Assembly (NCBI GenBank): GCA_914767885.1
Contig: CAJZBQ010000040.1
Span: forward strand, 186,001-250,000
Length of the DNA: 64,000 nucleotides
Reading direction: 5' to 3'
Origin: Blepharisma stoltei
Taxonomy: Eukaryota > Ciliophora > Heterotrichea > Heterotrichida > Blepharismidae
In this document: piece by piece, positions 62,202 to 64,000 of the stretch
Layout of the letters: the number at the start of each line of letters is the position of its first letter
Numbering within the stretch: the first letter of the stretch is position 1
Made by a program: the position numbers and the translations under genes
Notes under the pieces: model-generated
What the model was told of the DNA's origin: nothing
Database searches by the model: none
What the model saw: the letters and a program-made list of their open reading frames with translations, nothing else

Positions 62202-63457
62202 ATGTCCCAATTATGACTTTTTTCTGCCCAAACTGGGAATATCAGACAAATGATGATAATGAATGAAAATATGAGCCACCTAGACATAAATTGCTCCACA
62301 GAAATAGACCAAACAGCATTAATGCTGGCATCTGCTAGAGGGTTTTTAGAAATTGTTAAATTTCTTACATAAATAAAATGGCATTCGGTTCGAGAGAAAT
62401 TATCTTTGCTAATTTTCTCTCCCTCATGGAATTTTATTTATGGGGTTGGGTTTTTCTTTCGAGAACTTCTGCGCAGCAACAGCCGTTTAACTCTGGAGAT
62501 AACCAGAGGAACGACTCCTCAGCGCACTCAAGACCTCGGAGGTTTTACCCCTCAGCACATCCCCACAGGAGGATGACCCTTAGGCGGAACACGTGCAGGA
62601 GCTGAATTGAGACAAGGCAACGGCAACGCGCCGGGTGAGACGTGCGGCGAAGACTGGTGCCGAAGCAGTTGATAGAAGGCTTGGGCCTGGCTGACCCAGG
62701 TTAATCCAAGATGGCTCGGTGACGTCACTAGTTTAGCTATAAGCCCTTTTTAGGGCTGCGGCACTAGACACCTTAAACACCAGATAAGTAAGTAAGTAAA
62801 ATTTCTTACTCCCCCGCTCCGTGAGTGAACAAAACCATTAGAAAAATCCTTATTTTTTGCCCAAAAACCCACCCTCCGTGAGTGAACAAAAATTTTCTTA
62901 ATAGAAAAATTTTTTATGGAAAAAAATTTCTGATATATAAGTGATAATTAGTATAATGAAATCTCGAGCTAAATCTGTTTTAATTTTAAACAAATTGCGT
63001 TTTAAAGCATAAATTATACAAATTAAATTAATATTTGCTTCCCAATTTTGATAGAAGTGAGATTTTTTTAAATTTCGAGAAAAAAAAAATTATAAAAAAA
63101 ATTATAAAAAATTTTTATATAAATTTTTTTAAAAAAAAAAATTAACCACCCTCCGTGAATGAACAAAATTTTTTTGTTCACTCACGGAGGGGCGGAGTTA
63201 TAGAAATTAAAGCAGACATCCATCATGAAGATAGATATAGAGAAAATGCGCTAAGTTTGGCTGTGTGAAATAGCCATAGAGATATAGCAGTTTTACTTTA
63301 CAAATTAGGCAGTAGAATTCACGAGGATATTTGAGAACAAATGGGGGAAAAAGAAACAAAATTGTATGAAGAAATTCCTCGATTAATCCAGTGGGAAAAA
63401 TTGAGAAAATTTTTAATATTTTCATTATCCACAAGAAATAGCTTTAAACTAATTTAA
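62202..63457 (+). CDS. Ankyrin-repeat protein
   Basis: Starts MSQLW-LFSAQTGNIRQMM (Trp is TGA). Ankyrin repeats: STEIDQTALMLASARGFLEIVKFL and, after a compound IES of SINE plus MITE, DRYRENALSLAVW-NSHRDIAVLLYKLGS (TGA again). Then EDIW-EQMGEKETKLYEEIPR and an end NSFKLI. About 135 residues. Protein-interaction adaptor. The joint VKFL-IEIKADIHHED is exact. The next gene starts 8 bp after its stop. Confidence 0.8.
62369..62798 (+). mobile_element. SINE-like retroposon, 11-bp TSD
   Basis: Flanked by AAATTTCTTAC at 62358-62368 and 62799-62809. Head ATAAATAAAATGGCATTCGG, tail (TAAG)n. The duplication includes the first C of the adjacent MITE, so the SINE landed after the MITE. Confidence 0.85.
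62809..63200 (-). mobile_element. BogoMITE-like copy in the ankyrin gene
   Basis: Reverse orientation, TA 62807-62808 then CTCCCCCGCTCCGTGAGTGA; hairpin AATGAACAAAA / TTTTGTTCACTCACGGAG at the right; ends GGCGGAGT with TA 63199-63200. Confidence 0.9.
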
Positions 63458-63465
63458 TACAATAA

Positions 63466-63963
63466 ATGTTGGGTGTTTTGGATACTTTTAGTCCAGTTTC
63501 AACTGGGATTTTTGTTGGAAATAGCTCGGCTGCTAAAAATATCAATCTTTTGAAAGAAAATAAAATCACACACATTCTTACATGTTGCAAAGAAATTGAC
63601 CCCATATATCCAAACGACTTTATATACAAAAAGCTTGATATAACTGATACTATTGACTCAGAAATCTCAGTCTATTTCGAAGAAGCAATTGAATTTATTG
63701 ATTCCGCAATTGATAACAAAGGAAGCATATTGGTGCATTGCATAATGGGACAGTCAAGAAGCACCACTATTGTTATAGCATATTTGATGAAAAAGAAAGG
63801 AATTTCTGCTAAAAAAGCGTTAGCATTTTTGAAACAAAAGCACAGAGATACTATGCCAAATGCAGGATTTATTAATCAATTGAGCAAATATGAGAGGAAG
63901 TTGAGGGAAATTAGAGGCCAGAGTAAAATTAGCGCATTTTGCTCAAATTGTGAAATTTATTAA
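63466..63963 (+). CDS. Dual-specificity protein phosphatase
   Basis: 165 residues, intact. DSP fold: TGIFVGNSSAAKNINLLKEN, THILTCCKE, and the catalytic loop VHCIMGQSRSTT (HCxxGxSRS) with Cys nucleophile and Arg, then AYLMKKKGISAKKALAFLK. Removes phosphate from Tyr and Ser/Thr, typically on MAP kinases. Compact member without extra domains; cytosolic. TAA stop. Confidence 0.92.
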   Translation: MLGVLDTFSPVSTGIFVGNSSAAKNINLLKENKITHILTCCKEIDPIYPNDFIYKKLDITDTIDSEISVYFEEAIEFIDSAIDNKGSILVHCIMGQSRSTTIVIAYLMKKKGISAKKALAFLKQKHRDTMPNAGFINQLSKYERKLREIRGQSKISAFCSNCEIY

Positions 63964-64000
63964 AGATGATATATATATTAGAGATTATATTCAGCTGATT

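Noticed and set aside
62378..62605. Frame with MAFGSREIIFANF
   Set aside because: Begins in the SINE head and ends in its GC-rich body; the host ankyrin frame skips it.
1..64000. CRISPR arrays, operons, ribosome binding sites, bacterial insertion sequences
   Set aside because: The repeats are dispersed eukaryotic MITEs and retroposons; introns and gene families are eukaryotic.

Overview
The window looks like germline (micronuclear) DNA of a heterotrich ciliate, most probably Blepharisma or a close relative. The evidence is read directly from the sequence. UGA is read as tryptophan throughout: conserved Trp positions of IFT172, WD40 repeats, MYB, helicase and phosphodiesterase domains fall on TGA, and every supported gene ends in TAA or TAG. 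Introns are 15-16 nt with GT..AG ends. Nearly every gene is split by extra DNA that restores a single reading frame when it is removed between two TA dinucleotides. That is the pattern of internal eliminated sequences (IESs). I name the genus by inference; I recall that Blepharisma uses UGA=Trp, has such introns and has IESs full of MITEs, but I could not search.

Layout: an RRP12-like gene fragment (1-1436), a C2H2 zinc-finger gene, an R2R3-MYB gene, a repeat-rich gap, a secreted Cys-rich surface protein (6458-9088), two small genes, IFT172 (11486-17236) converging on histidine ammonia-lyase (17251-18904), a low-complexity zone, a granulin/dead-cathepsin gene, a coiled-coil gene, then an Atg14-like gene and a Nup107-like gene diverging from a 70-bp gap. 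Next come two paralogous acylated zinc-finger proteins, a WD40 plus ion-channel fusion (31985-36321), a coiled-coil gene, a TDRD9/Spindle-E-like DEVH helicase (38998-44047), an SCP/NIF phosphatase, a MYND plus Aurora-like kinase, a GAF protein, a GAF-PAS cyclic nucleotide phosphodiesterase (53388-57902), a small membrane protein, EF-hand/C2 and myristoylated EF-hand proteins, an ankyrin protein and a dual-specificity phosphatase. Gaps between genes are often only 8-140 bp. Cilium (IFT172), calcium/cyclic-nucleotide signalling, nuclear pore, autophagy and small-RNA type functions are all represented.

The inserted DNA falls into classes: (a) short unique IESs of about 68-150 bp; (b) an abundant MITE with a hairpin at one end and CTCCGTGAGTGAAC repeats (BogoMITE-like, at least 13 copies); (c) two other MITE families with the same layout but different hairpin sequence; (d) SINE-like retroposons with 10-17 bp target-site duplications; (e) GC-rich multi-hairpin elements; (f) two large palindromes of about 1 kb, one carrying a divergent pair of open reading frames; (g) nested composites of these. 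The most interesting signals are that most SINE copies lying in exons have a TA inside their target-site duplication, so TA-directed excision would repair the gene exactly, and that a TDRD9-like helicase gene, itself broken by IESs and a SINE, lies here.
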